From Cyclobacteriaceae bacterium (GTDB lineage: Bacteria > Bacteroidota > Bacteroidia > Cytophagales > Cyclobacteriaceae): 64,000 bases of DNA. A program made the translations under genes and the position numbers. The stretch covers positions 434,001 through 498,000 of the forward strand of contig JAHBTX010000001.1 of NCBI GenBank assembly GCA_019638395.1, read 5' to 3'. Each line of letters begins with the position of its first letter. Within the stretch, counting starts at the first letter, position 1. This document shows, in pieces, positions 27,526 through 40,070 of the stretch. The notes beneath the pieces were generated by a model, which had not been told where the DNA came from, did not search any database, and worked only from the letters and a program-made list of their open reading frames with translations.

Positions 27526-28386
27526 TTAATCGTTTAATAATTTCTTTAAAAAATGAAGGCCATCCTGCGCAAATCCATCTTGCGAAAGTGCCAGGTTTTT
27601 CCAGATGCAAACTGCTCCGGCTAATTCTTTTACTTCCGGTGTAAAACTTTCGATGGAGATTGCTCCTTTATAATTGATGTTGTCTAATCCTTGCTTGAAA
27701 GAATTCCAAGGTGTTTGTCCGGTACCGGGAGTACCGCGATAATTTTCTGCAACTTGTAAATGAATCAGTCGGCCACCCACGGAAGTGATGGCCAACTCAA
27801 TATTGCGTTCTTCAATAGCCATGTGAAATCCATCCAACATAATTTTTGCAGCCGGATGGTTTACATCATTCACCAAACGCAACACATCTTCGGCTGTGTT
27901 AATCATGTCCGACTCAAACCTATTTAACGGCTCTAATGCAATTTCCAGATCGCGTTCTTGCGCCAGCTTACTTACTTTGTGAATGTTGGTAACTGCACGG
28001 TCCCATTCTTTTTTTCTTTGCTCAGGCGAAACCATTCGGGCTTTGCCTACAGCCGAGTACATGGGGCCGGCCAAAAACTTTGCACCCCATTCGTTACAGA
28101 AATCAAGACATTGCGTTATGTATTGAAAACAGGTTTCGTGCACTGCCGGATCATCGTTGGTTAAATCGCGCGAGGGGCCAAACGCACCACATACAATCGC
28201 TTCCAAGCCGTGCTGATCTAAAGCGGCTTTTACTTTTTTTGCATTTATCTTTTCCGGATACTCTACCGGAATTTCAACGGCATCAAAACCCATTGCCTTG
28301 ATCTTTGGAAACAGATCGATGGTTTCGGTTGTGAAGGGCGAAGTCCACAACCAGGTGCTTACACCATATTTTACATTCAAACTCAT
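27526..28386 (-). CDS. Ketose 3-epimerase-like TIM-barrel (sugar isomerase/epimerase) protein
   Basis: A 286-residue AP-endonuclease-2-family TIM barrel. Metal-binding motifs match those of D-psicose/D-tagatose 3-epimerases: LEPLNRFE (glutamate ligand), MLDGFHM (aspartate and histidine), and GAISIESF (glutamate). A GTGQTPW loop resembles the P-GKGRMPW loop of those enzymes. It is probably cytoplasmic, with Mn2+ or Mg2+. The ATG at 28386 is preferred over a longer frame that would overlap the preceding gene. In this run it may epimerise or isomerise a keto sugar made by the adjacent oxidoreductase. Confidence 0.8.
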   Translation of the reverse strand: MSLNVKYGVSTWLWTSPFTTETIDLFPKIKAMGFDAVEIPVEYPEKINAKKVKAALDQHGLEAIVCGAFGPSRDLTNDDPAVHETCFQYITQCLDFCNEWGAKFLAGPMYSAVGKARMVSPEQRKKEWDRAVTNIHKVSKLAQERDLEIALEPLNRFESDMINTAEDVLRLVNDVNHPAAKIMLDGFHMAIEERNIELAITSVGGRLIHLQVAENYRGTPGTGQTPWNSFKQGLDNINYKGAISIESFTPEVKELAGAVCIWKNLALSQDGFAQDGLHFLKKLLND

Positions 28387-28399
28387 CTGTTGAATTAGG

Positions 28400-31300
28400 T
28401 TAAAGTGGTTTACCCGAAACAACCTTCATAACGCCATTCATAATAGACCAATGCCCCGGGAACGTACACACATAAGGATAATCGCCAACTTTGGCAGGCG
28501 CAATAAACTTCAACGTTTCGGTTTGCTGTGGATTCACCAACTTGGTTGCAAAGAGTACTTCTGCCAGTGCAGGCACGTAATGCTTCTCTGCACCATTGGG
28601 ATCGCTGGCCATTTTATCAGCGGCTTTACCAACTGTTTCCAATGAGCCTACCTGCGCAATCACCAGATTGTGTTGCATGAAATCTGGGTTCTCAAAAATG
28701 ATTTCGACTGGTTTACCGGCTTCCACCGTAAACTCTTTCAAGTCATACTTCATTTCGTTTTTGATCACTTTCAGTTTGATAACAGTTGCACCTGTAGCCG
28801 ATGTTACAGGATCATTCAATTGAACTTTACTTAGATTGTTATCAGCAAACAGTTGCCCGATGGTAGTGCCGGTAAAAATATTTTGATTAGGTGGTCTTCT
28901 GCTTTGGTCTCTCTCAAATTTCCAACTGCCGGCCAACGAAATTTTTTGTGTGCCTACCTGCAAAAACAACTCTTCCGGCTTGCCATAAATTCCACCGGGG
29001 CCGCCTATGTCTTCCACACGAATGGCAATTACATTTTTGCCGGGCTTCAATACGTTCTCTTTTACATTGTAAATTCTTTTCTCATTCACTTTTCGATCCA
29101 TACCACCTACTTTAATTCCGTTGATATAGGAAATATCGGAATCGTTGATTGGGCCTAATGAAAGCACAGCCTTTTTTCCGGCCATACCTGCAGGCACATC
29201 AATCACTTTTCTAAACCAGAAAATACCATCTGCGTTTTGATCCAGGTACTTGGGCACCTCGTGCAACTTCCAGGCGGCATCATTAAAGTCAACCGTTTCG
29301 GGAGTTGTGCTTACTTCCACTTTAGGGCCGGCATAATTTGCGTTGGCCGATCTGAAAGCTGTTAAAAAACCTTTGCGATGTTGGTGTGCAACGGCATACA
29401 CCGCTTTCGACAACCATTCATCATTCTTCACACTTTCTTCGGTGCTGATTTGATAAAGCGTAGCACCAAGCGTTTCGGAAGGTGCAATTTCTGCCAGTGA
29501 AACAATAGCTGCCAACCGGGTGTTGGGGTCTTCATCGTTCAGCAAATTATATTTAGTAACCAGTTCTTCCGACCAACCTGATTTTGAAAGAATCTGAATG
29601 GCCGCTTTTCTTACTCCTGCCGCAGGATGCGTTAATGCTTTCTCTACAACGGCTGCTGCCTGATCATCTTTACTGATTGCTCCAAGTCCATCAATGGTCC
29701 AGAGTGCATGAATGGCAGCATAATTATCACCCGAATCATTTACACTTTGATTACTGGCCAGATCGAACAACTTCGATAGCACATCGAGATTACCCCGCTC
29801 CACCAACAAGCGCTGTGCTGTTAATCGCCATAATTGGTTATCGTTGCTAAGCGCTTTGATTAATTGGTTCGGGTCGTTCTTACTCAGCGAGAGTGGCTTC
29901 ACTGCTTTTGCTTGCCTGCTTACCACTCGCCACACACGACCATGCGATTTATCGCGCAACGGATTTTCGTAGGCATTACCTTTTCCATTCACGCCTTCGA
30001 AACCACCGCGCTCAGGGGTTGGTGTTGGATTATGTTGAATGATGAAGTTATACCAATCCAAAACCCATACGGCACCATCGGGACCAACTTTCGCATCAAC
30101 CGGTGCCACCCATTCATCGGCACCGGCAAACAAATTCCAACCATCTTTTTCTATAAAGCCCGCACCTTTCTTTTCGATGCGCGCCATGTGTACCAGGTGC
30201 CCCGTTGGTTCGCAAACAAAAGCAATTTTATTCCAGAATTGTTCCGGGTAATTTCTTGCTGTGTAAAAGTGATGACCCGCTGCGGCTGTAAATCCGCCAA
30301 ACACATCTACTTGCCGTACTTTGTCGGTAATAGCGTGCATGGCATAATGGCCGTCAATCTTTGCACTTCCATTCAATTGAACGCCTTCCACTCCGCGCAA
30401 TGCTTTGTTGGGAATGCCCATGAACACACTGTGTGTATTGTTAGCCGTAGAAGCAAACACATCGTTATTTTCGGTTAAACCAAAACCCCAGGTATTGTTG
30501 CTGGTATTGGTTAAAAATTCAAATGCGGAAACATCGGGCTTAAAGCGATAAATGCCCTGACGGAATTGGCGATTTTCGCCCGCGATGGTTCCTTCAAAAC
30601 CTGAATAACCTACAACACCCCAAATCTGATTATCCAATCCATACGTAAGATTAGACGGCCCGGCATGCGTATCGAACACGCCCCAGCCATCGATAATTAT
30701 TTTTCGTACATCGGCTTTATCATCACCATCGGTATCTTTCAAAAACAAAAAGTGTGGTGCCTGCGAAACAATAACACCGCCATTTACAAACACCATACTG
30801 GTAGGAATATTTAACTTATCGGCAAACACTGTAAACTTATCGGCTTTGCCATCGCCATTGGTATCTTCACAAATTTTTATGCGATCATCGCCCTCACCTT
30901 TTTCCTCCAAAACTGTATTAGGATAGTCAACTGTTTCAATTACCCATAATCTTCCTTTTTCATCCCATTCCATCGCAATGGGATTAATGATATTTGGCTC
31001 CGAAGCAAATAACTCGAGATCAAACCCAACCGGTACTTGAATCAGTTTGGCAGATTCTTCCGGTGTGAGTGGATCCTGATAGCGGGGCCCCGGGCTACGT
31101 TTTTCGTAATTCGGAATTCCTTCGGCATCGCGATAAACCAATGTTGGAAGCTGCTTGCTAAATGTTTCCCATTTTTGCTTGGCTGCATCGCCTACGGCCC
31201 ATAAAATTCCTTGTTTCATTAATTCATGAAAGCCGGGGTTATCCCATGTGTGTTCATCATGGCCATACGCAGTATAAAATACACGCCCCTTTCCGTATTC

Positions 31301-31891
31301 TTTCGTCCAGCTCCAGGGTTCGCGGTGGTCGTCCTCCACGCGCTCCATTAATATAGTAATGTCATTAGCCAGCTTAGCGTGTACATAGGTTTCATCCCAT
31401 GTAGCGAAAGGTTGAAGCGCTTGCGTAATGGCGTGATCTTTCTTTATAATTTCTGTGGTAAACGAATCTGTTTTATGTGTAGAAAACTGCCCACCTACCA
31501 GGTCGATGTATTTTGGTGAATTGCGAAAACACCAGCTCGCACAATGCACGGGAATAAATCCTCTGCCTTTTTCAACAAATGATAACAGTGCCGTTTCCTG
31601 CGAAGTTGTAATGCTATCATGATTGGCATAAATCATCAATGCATCATACTTATCCAAATTTTCCGAATTGAGATCATCGGGATTGTTGGTGTAGGTAAAA
31701 CTGATACCATCCAGCGAAAGCTGTGAAGCAAGCAATGGTAAAAGCTGGGCCGAGTTGTGATGCTCACTGTCATGTCCCAGAAACAGGATTTCCAGTTTTC
31801 CTGAATCGTTGCGCAGACTTTTGGCTGGTTGATTACACGAACTTACCAGCCCAATAAGGAATAGACTGAAGATGAAAATTATAAATCGCAT
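28400..31891 (-). CDS. Multidomain lipoprotein: ThuA - propeller dehydrogenase - HEAT - beta-sandwich - cupredoxin
   Basis: A 1163-residue lipoprotein (lipobox cysteine 19 in LVSSC). In order: a ThuA-like domain (about 32-235); a six-bladed-propeller membrane-bound-dehydrogenase domain (about 280-660) with calcium-type loops DTNGDGKAD (343-351) and DTDGDDKAD (387-395); HEAT-like helices (about 665-840); a galactose-binding-like beta-sandwich (about 865-1000); and a C-terminal cupredoxin (about 1035-1160) with copper ligands His1074, Cys1142, His1147 and Met1151. No CxxCH haem motif is present. It heads the gene run down to 22476. Likely role: periplasmic or surface oxidation of a carbohydrate with electrons leaving through copper; the substrate is unknown. 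Confidence 0.85.
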   Translation of the reverse strand: MRFIIFIFSLFLIGLVSSCNQPAKSLRNDSGKLEILFLGHDSEHHNSAQLLPLLASQLSLDGISFTYTNNPDDLNSENLDKYDALMIYANHDSITTSQETALLSFVEKGRGFIPVHCASWCFRNSPKYIDLVGGQFSTHKTDSFTTEIIKKDHAITQALQPFATWDETYVHAKLANDITILMERVEDDHREPWSWTKEYGKGRVFYTAYGHDEHTWDNPGFHELMKQGILWAVGDAAKQKWETFSKQLPTLVYRDAEGIPNYEKRSPGPRYQDPLTPEESAKLIQVPVGFDLELFASEPNIINPIAMEWDEKGRLWVIETVDYPNTVLEEKGEGDDRIKICEDTNGDGKADKFTVFADKLNIPTSMVFVNGGVIVSQAPHFLFLKDTDGDDKADVRKIIIDGWGVFDTHAGPSNLTYGLDNQIWGVVGYSGFEGTIAGENRQFRQGIYRFKPDVSAFEFLTNTSNNTWGFGLTENNDVFASTANNTHSVFMGIPNKALRGVEGVQLNGSAKIDGHYAMHAITDKVRQVDVFGGFTAAAGHHFYTARNYPEQFWNKIAFVCEPTGHLVHMARIEKKGAGFIEKDGWNLFAGADEWVAPVDAKVGPDGAVWVLDWYNFIIQHNPTPTPERGGFEGVNGKGNAYENPLRDKSHGRVWRVVSRQAKAVKPLSLSKNDPNQLIKALSNDNQLWRLTAQRLLVERGNLDVLSKLFDLASNQSVNDSGDNYAAIHALWTIDGLGAISKDDQAAAVVEKALTHPAAGVRKAAIQILSKSGWSEELVTKYNLLNDEDPNTRLAAIVSLAEIAPSETLGATLYQISTEESVKNDEWLSKAVYAVAHQHRKGFLTAFRSANANYAGPKVEVSTTPETVDFNDAAWKLHEVPKYLDQNADGIFWFRKVIDVPAGMAGKKAVLSLGPINDSDISYINGIKVGGMDRKVNEKRIYNVKENVLKPGKNVIAIRVEDIGGPGGIYGKPEELFLQVGTQKISLAGSWKFERDQSRRPPNQNIFTGTTIGQLFADNNLSKVQLNDPVTSATGATVIKLKVIKNEMKYDLKEFTVEAGKPVEIIFENPDFMQHNLVIAQVGSLETVGKAADKMASDPNGAEKHYVPALAEVLFATKLVNPQQTETLKFIAPAKVGDYPYVCTFPGHWSIMNGVMKVVSGKPL

Positions 31892-32044
31892 GGCACTTTA
31901 GGGTTTTATGCAATAAAATTGACCCACTTATTCCGCAATCGTTTGCTGTATTTTATCAAAAAATGACTTTATTTTGACATAAAAAGATCACTCGAATAAA
32001 AATATAGACAATTAAGTACCAGTTATTAACCTGATCATGTATTC

Positions 32045-32917
32045 ATGAAAGCAGCTCTTCAAAAATCTCCTATTTCTGATAACCATGTATTTGAAGCTAA
32101 GCACTTGTTGGCTCCGCACTTTGATCCCAACTGGCACTTTCATCCGGAGTATCAAATCTTTTTGGTGTTGAAGGGAACCGGCACCCGTTTTATTGGCGAT
32201 CATGTTACACCGTTTAAAAAAGACGACCTGGTATTTACTGGCCCCAACCTTCCGCACCTGTGGCAGAGCGACCACGAATATTTTATAGACAATACAGAGT
32301 TAAGAACAGAAGGTATTGTGATTTATTTTCCTGAAAATTTTCTGGGAAAAGAACTGTTGCAAAAAAATGAAATGTATAAAGTAAAGCAACTTTTACAGTT
32401 GGCACACCAGGGTGTTGAAATTTATGGTGAAACTCACAAACGTGTAAGTGAATTGATGCATCGGGTTTTACACGTTTCAGACTTTGATCAGGTATTAACG
32501 TTGCTTAACATGTTGAATATAATTTCAAACTCTTCCGAATTCAGATTACTGGCAACGGAAGGGTACACCAACTCGATGAAGGAAACTGAAACCGACCGGA
32601 TGAATCGTGTATATGCTTATGTGATGAAAAATTTTCGGGAAAAGATAATGTTAGAAGATGTAGCAGCAATTGCGAACATGAGCCCAAGTGCCTTTAGCCG
32701 CTACTTTAAAGTACATGCCAACAAAACGTTTTCAGACTTTCTAACCGAAATACGCGTGGGCCACAGTTGCAAGTTATTAACAAATCAAACCATCAACGTG
32801 TCGCAGATTTGCTATGATAGTGGTTTCAGTACACTTTCTAATTTCAACAGGCAGTTTAAAGCCGTTACGCATTATAGTCCGTTGGAGTACCGCAAGAAAT
32901 ACAGTCCGTTAAATTGA
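32045..32917 (+). CDS. AraC-family transcriptional regulator with N-terminal cupin domain
   Basis: A 290-residue activator. An N-terminal cupin-like sensor (HFHPEYQIFLVLKGTGTRFIGD and FKKDDLVFTGPNLPH) is followed by two HTH motifs (LEDVAAIANMSPSAFSRYFK and VSQICYDSGFSTLSNFNRQFK) and an S-P-L-E-Y-R-K ending typical of AraC. It lies on the plus strand between the two minus-strand sugar runs and starts 154 bp from the ThuA fusion gene, so it may control that run. The effector is unknown. Confidence 0.9.
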   Translation: MKAALQKSPISDNHVFEAKHLLAPHFDPNWHFHPEYQIFLVLKGTGTRFIGDHVTPFKKDDLVFTGPNLPHLWQSDHEYFIDNTELRTEGIVIYFPENFLGKELLQKNEMYKVKQLLQLAHQGVEIYGETHKRVSELMHRVLHVSDFDQVLTLLNMLNIISNSSEFRLLATEGYTNSMKETETDRMNRVYAYVMKNFREKIMLEDVAAIANMSPSAFSRYFKVHANKTFSDFLTEIRVGHSCKLLTNQTINVSQICYDSGFSTLSNFNRQFKAVTHYSPLEYRKKYSPLN

Positions 32918-32924
32918 GCACTGG

Positions 32925-33554
32925 TTAATACAAATTTGTTTTCTCGTCATCCTTAATCATGTCGTCCAATTGCTGAACGGTGATGTCCAGTTTTCCATGA
33001 TCAACCAGTGCTTTGGCCAAAGAGGGAACAGGGCGCCCTGCCGGTTCATCTGTCTTTCGCCATAAATTGGAACGGATCATACACTTGGCACAATGCATAA
33101 AGGCTTCTTTTACATGTACAATAATGGCAAGTGCAGGCGGCTTACCATCGAAGGCCAACAAATCTAAAATATTTTTGTCAGTAACAATTTTGGCATCACC
33201 ATTCACGCGCAGTGTTTCTTTGATGCCTGGAATCAGAAAGATCAACCCGATTTTTGGATTTTGAATGATGTTGGTTAAGGTATCCGCCTTCTTGTTTCCG
33301 GGCCTGTCAGGAATAGCCAGCATTCTATCACTTAAGATTTTTACAAAGCCAGCGGGGTCGCCTTTTGGCGATACATCCAGGTCGCCATTTTGGTTAGCCG
33401 TAGCTATGGTAATAAAAGGAGAATTTTCGATGAAACTTCTGCAATGCTCATCAATGTAGTTGATTGTTTTACGGGTTACAATCTCACTGGGGTAACCCAT
33501 CAACTCACGAAGTTCTTGTTCGGTGCGGATTCCTTTTTCAAATGTCCATTCCAT
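32925..33554 (-). CDS. Pyridoxamine 5'-phosphate oxidase-fold flavin protein
   Basis: A 209-residue split-barrel protein. The segment FITIATANQNGDLDVSPKGDPAGFV and the following DRPGNKKADTLTNIIQNPKIGLIFLIPG strand are characteristic of the PPOX family subgroup that binds FMN or F420-like cofactors; the C-terminal HCAKCMIRSNLW segment contains two cysteines found in this subgroup. It is the last gene of the run from 45138, 11 bp after an esterase. It may detoxify or reduce a small molecule; no specific substrate can be named. Confidence 0.78.
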   Translation of the reverse strand: MEWTFEKGIRTEQELRELMGYPSEIVTRKTINYIDEHCRSFIENSPFITIATANQNGDLDVSPKGDPAGFVKILSDRMLAIPDRPGNKKADTLTNIIQNPKIGLIFLIPGIKETLRVNGDAKIVTDKNILDLLAFDGKPPALAIIVHVKEAFMHCAKCMIRSNLWRKTDEPAGRPVPSLAKALVDHGKLDITVQQLDDMIKDDEKTNLY

Positions 33555-33565
33555 ATCAATACTGG

Positions 33566-35823
<2,258 letters not shown>

Positions 35824-35845
35824 ACCAATCAATTAATGTGATCTA

Positions 35846-37156
35846 TCAAATAAGCTGATCCAAAATCAGCACACCAATCAATCCGATGATCGAGACGAGT
35901 GTTTCCATTACCGTCCACGAGCGGAATGTATCTTTCATACTCAACCCAAAATATTCCTTAAATAACCAGAAGGCGGTATCATTGACATGCGAACAAAAAA
36001 GACTTCCGGCACCAATCGACAAGACCATTAAATTCGGATTAACACCATTTTGCAACGTAAGCGGATAGACAATACCAGCCGCAGTTAACCCGGCAATGGT
36101 GGCTGAGCCCAATGCCAATCGTAAAACAGCTGTAACAATCCATGCTAATAAAAGCGGTGGTAACGTTAAACTACTGAGCACACTTGCTATTTCAGCGCTG
36201 ACTCCACTATCAACAAAAATCTGTTTCAGAATACCGGCACTGCCGATAATGAGCAGGATCATGGCAATGTCCTTAACGGCATCGGCATATACATTCATAA
36301 TCTGGGTAAGACTTTTTCCGGTGCGGATGCCAAGCGTATAAGTAGCAATCAAAATGGTGAGTGCCATCGCTACATTGGGTTCAGCAAGAAAATTTAACAC
36401 CTGAACTATTGAATCATTTCCCGTAACTAATCCAGTAAATAAAGTAGCCACTCCGATAATCAGAACCGGTAGCAACGATGAGATTAAACTATTTGCAACT
36501 CCGGGAAGCTCTTCCTCTTTTTTTTCTACCACTATGCTTAATGTATTGGTGGATGGAATTTTCTTCAACGTTCGTGAGAACATAGGACCAGCTAGGATGA
36601 TGGCTGGAATAGCAATGATGATTCCATACCCAAACGTAACTACCATGTCGGCCTTAAACTGCATTACCAACGCAATGGGCGATGGATGGGGTGGTAAAAA
36701 TCCGTGCATCACCGATAACGAAGCCATCATAGGTAAACCGATGTACACCAATGGAAGTTTGTACCGGTAAGCAACAGAAAAGATAATGGGAATCAGCAGC
36801 ACAAATCCCACATTATAATAAAGTGGTATGCCTACAATAAAACCGGTGAGGCTCATGGCCCAGATCAGGTTTTGCTCGCCAAAAACTTTTTGCATCACAC
36901 CGGCAATGCGTTGGGCTGCTCCGCTTTCGGCTACCAACTTGCCGAGCATAGCACCCAGCACGATTACGATTACCAGCGAGCCAAGTGTATCGCCAATACC
37001 TTTGTTAACCGACTTCGAAATATCCTGTAGTGGAATGCCAAGGAGTATTGCAGCAAGCATGGCCACAAACAAGAATGCCAGAAAGGGATTTAGCTTTGCC
37101 CAGGTAATCAGCAATACCAGACAAACAATACAGGCAATCAGGATAATAAAACTCAT
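35846..37156 (-). CDS. GntP-family gluconate/aldonate:H+ symporter
   Basis: A 436-residue inner-membrane permease with about 12 helices. Features of the GntP family include the N-terminal KLNPFLAFLFVAMLAAILLGIP, the GDTLGSLVIVIVLGAMLGKLVAESGAA segment, and HGFLPPHPSP. The C-terminal VNDTAFWLFKEYFGL motif is also typical. Members import gluconate and related sugar acids. In the middle of a run with an IlvD/Edd dehydratase, it most likely feeds aldonates (xylonate, arabinonate or gluconate) to that pathway. Confidence 0.9.
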   Translation of the reverse strand: MSFIILIACIVCLVLLITWAKLNPFLAFLFVAMLAAILLGIPLQDISKSVNKGIGDTLGSLVIVIVLGAMLGKLVAESGAAQRIAGVMQKVFGEQNLIWAMSLTGFIVGIPLYYNVGFVLLIPIIFSVAYRYKLPLVYIGLPMMASLSVMHGFLPPHPSPIALVMQFKADMVVTFGYGIIIAIPAIILAGPMFSRTLKKIPSTNTLSIVVEKKEEELPGVANSLISSLLPVLIIGVATLFTGLVTGNDSIVQVLNFLAEPNVAMALTILIATYTLGIRTGKSLTQIMNVYADAVKDIAMILLIIGSAGILKQIFVDSGVSAEIASVLSSLTLPPLLLAWIVTAVLRLALGSATIAGLTAAGIVYPLTLQNGVNPNLMVLSIGAGSLFCSHVNDTAFWLFKEYFGLSMKDTFRSWTVMETLVSIIGLIGVLILDQLI

Positions 37157-37200
37157 GCGGTGCTATAGGTAGAAGTAAACAATCACTGCACAAGAGCTGA

Positions 37201-38310
<1,110 letters not shown>

Positions 38311-38331
38311 TTAATAGCGGAACAAAATTTA

Positions 38332-40044
38332 TCAATGCGAATCGCGCGCTACTTTCGATCCGGATTTACCTACCAGAAAATCAAGGTCAGCGCCTTTATC
38401 AGACTGCTGCACATGTTTTACATACAGATTTACATAACCACGGTTGGCAAATGGTTCGGCTTGTTTCCAATTCTTTCTGCGCCTTTCAAGTTCTTCATCC
38501 GAAACATGCAGGTGAATAAGTTTCTTTTCTACATTCAACTCAATCATATCACCATTTTGTACTAACGCCAGGTTACCACCAATAGCCGACTCTGGTGAGA
38601 CATGCAATACAACTGTTCCATAGGCAGTACCGCTCATACGACCATCTGAAATACGTACCATGTCTGTAACACCTTTGTCTAAAAGTTTTTTAGGAAGCGT
38701 CATGTTTCCTACTTCGGGCATACCGGGATAACCCACAGGGCCAACCATTTTTAAAACCATTACACAGGTTTCGTCAATATCTAAGTTAGGATCATCTACA
38801 CGGCTATGGTAATCTTCAATATCTTCAAACACAACCGCGCGACCTTTGTGCTTCATCAATGCAGGTGTTGCAGCCGATGGTTTGATTACAGCACCATTCA
38901 GTGCGAGATTCCCTTTCAATACTACAATGCCGGCTTCGGGAATGAATGGCTTTTTATACTCTGCAATTACTTCTTTGTTATAGTTGTTATCACGGCCACC
39001 AATATTTTCGCCATGCGTTTTACCATTTACGGTAAGCGCATCCATGTGCAGTTGCTCTTTTAGTTGACTGATGATAACGGGTAATCCACCCGCGTAATAA
39101 AAATCTTCCATCAGGAATTTTCCGGAAGGCATCAGGTTAAGCAACAACGGAATTTTACTGCCCAGTTTATCGAAGTCGTCAAGATTCAGATCCACACCAA
39201 TTCTACCGGCAATGGCGGTAAGGTGAATTAAAAAGTTTGACGATCCGCCTACTGCTGCATTTACTTTAATAGCATTTTCAAAGGCCTTGCGGGTTAGAAT
39301 CTTTGATATCTTCAAATCTTCCTTCACCATCTCAACAATTCTTCTTCCGGAAAGTTGCGCCAATACTTTCTTGCGCGAATCTACTGCAGGTATGGCAGCG
39401 GCTCCCGGTAAAGTCATGCCCAATGATTCAACCATACAAGCCATAGTAGAAGCTGTTCCCATCGTCATGCAATGGCCGGGGCTACGCGACATGCAACTTT
39501 CGGCATGTGAATATTCATCGTAGGTAATCTTTCCGGTTTTCAGATCATCGGTAAACTTCCAAACGGAAGTACCAGAGCCAATATCTTTTCCTTGATATTT
39601 TCCATTCAACATCGGGCCACCGGGCACCACTAACGTGGGAAGATCCACACTCGCTGCACCCATCAACGTTGATGGCGTAGTTTTATCGCAGCCTGTTAAC
39701 AACACCACGCCATCAATCGGGTTACCGCGAATAGATTCTTCAGCATCCATACTCGCGAGATTGCGAAACAACATGGCCGTTGGTTTCAGTAACGTTTCGC
39801 CCAGCGACATGATAGGAAACTCTAATGGAAATCCACCCGCTTCATACACACCTCGCTTTACCCACTCGGCAATTTCACGCAAGTGTGCATTGCATGGTGT
39901 AAGTTCAGACCATGTGTTACAAATCCCGATTACCGGTCGGCCATCAAAAAGATCTTCAGGGAAACCCTGATTCTTCATCCAGCTTCTGTAGATAAAACCC
40001 ATTTTATCTTTTTTGCCAAACCACTCTGAACTTCTGTACGCCAT
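38332..40044 (-). CDS. IlvD/Edd-family sugar-acid dehydratase (pentonate/hexonate type)
   Basis: A 570-residue Fe-S dehydratase. Conserved cluster cysteines are in ICNTWSELTPCN, TGCDKTTPS and AESCMSRSPGHCMTMGTAST. The family removes water from aldonic acids (xylonate, arabinonate, gluconate) or from dihydroxy acids. The sequence style (WFGKKDKMGFIYRSWMKNQG) and neighbours point to the aldonate group rather than branched-chain amino-acid IlvD. It is followed by a ketoglutarate-semialdehyde-type dehydrogenase and a FAH-family enzyme, which together would convert a pentonate to 2-oxoglutarate. Confidence 0.88.
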   Translation of the reverse strand: MAYRSSEWFGKKDKMGFIYRSWMKNQGFPEDLFDGRPVIGICNTWSELTPCNAHLREIAEWVKRGVYEAGGFPLEFPIMSLGETLLKPTAMLFRNLASMDAEESIRGNPIDGVVLLTGCDKTTPSTLMGAASVDLPTLVVPGGPMLNGKYQGKDIGSGTSVWKFTDDLKTGKITYDEYSHAESCMSRSPGHCMTMGTASTMACMVESLGMTLPGAAAIPAVDSRKKVLAQLSGRRIVEMVKEDLKISKILTRKAFENAIKVNAAVGGSSNFLIHLTAIAGRIGVDLNLDDFDKLGSKIPLLLNLMPSGKFLMEDFYYAGGLPVIISQLKEQLHMDALTVNGKTHGENIGGRDNNYNKEVIAEYKKPFIPEAGIVVLKGNLALNGAVIKPSAATPALMKHKGRAVVFEDIEDYHSRVDDPNLDIDETCVMVLKMVGPVGYPGMPEVGNMTLPKKLLDKGVTDMVRISDGRMSGTAYGTVVLHVSPESAIGGNLALVQNGDMIELNVEKKLIHLHVSDEELERRRKNWKQAEPFANRGYVNLYVKHVQQSDKGADLDFLVGKSGSKVARDSH

Positions 40045-40070
40045 AAACTATCTGTATTATTTTTTTAACC

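Noticed and set aside
27526-28386. Xylose isomerase for the TIM-barrel gene
   Set aside because: Length and metal motifs match the ketose 3-epimerase group, not the larger XylA enzymes.
29864-30478. A 204-residue plus-strand frame inside the ThuA fusion gene
   Set aside because: It is antisense to a well-conserved propeller and HEAT coding region and has no family features.
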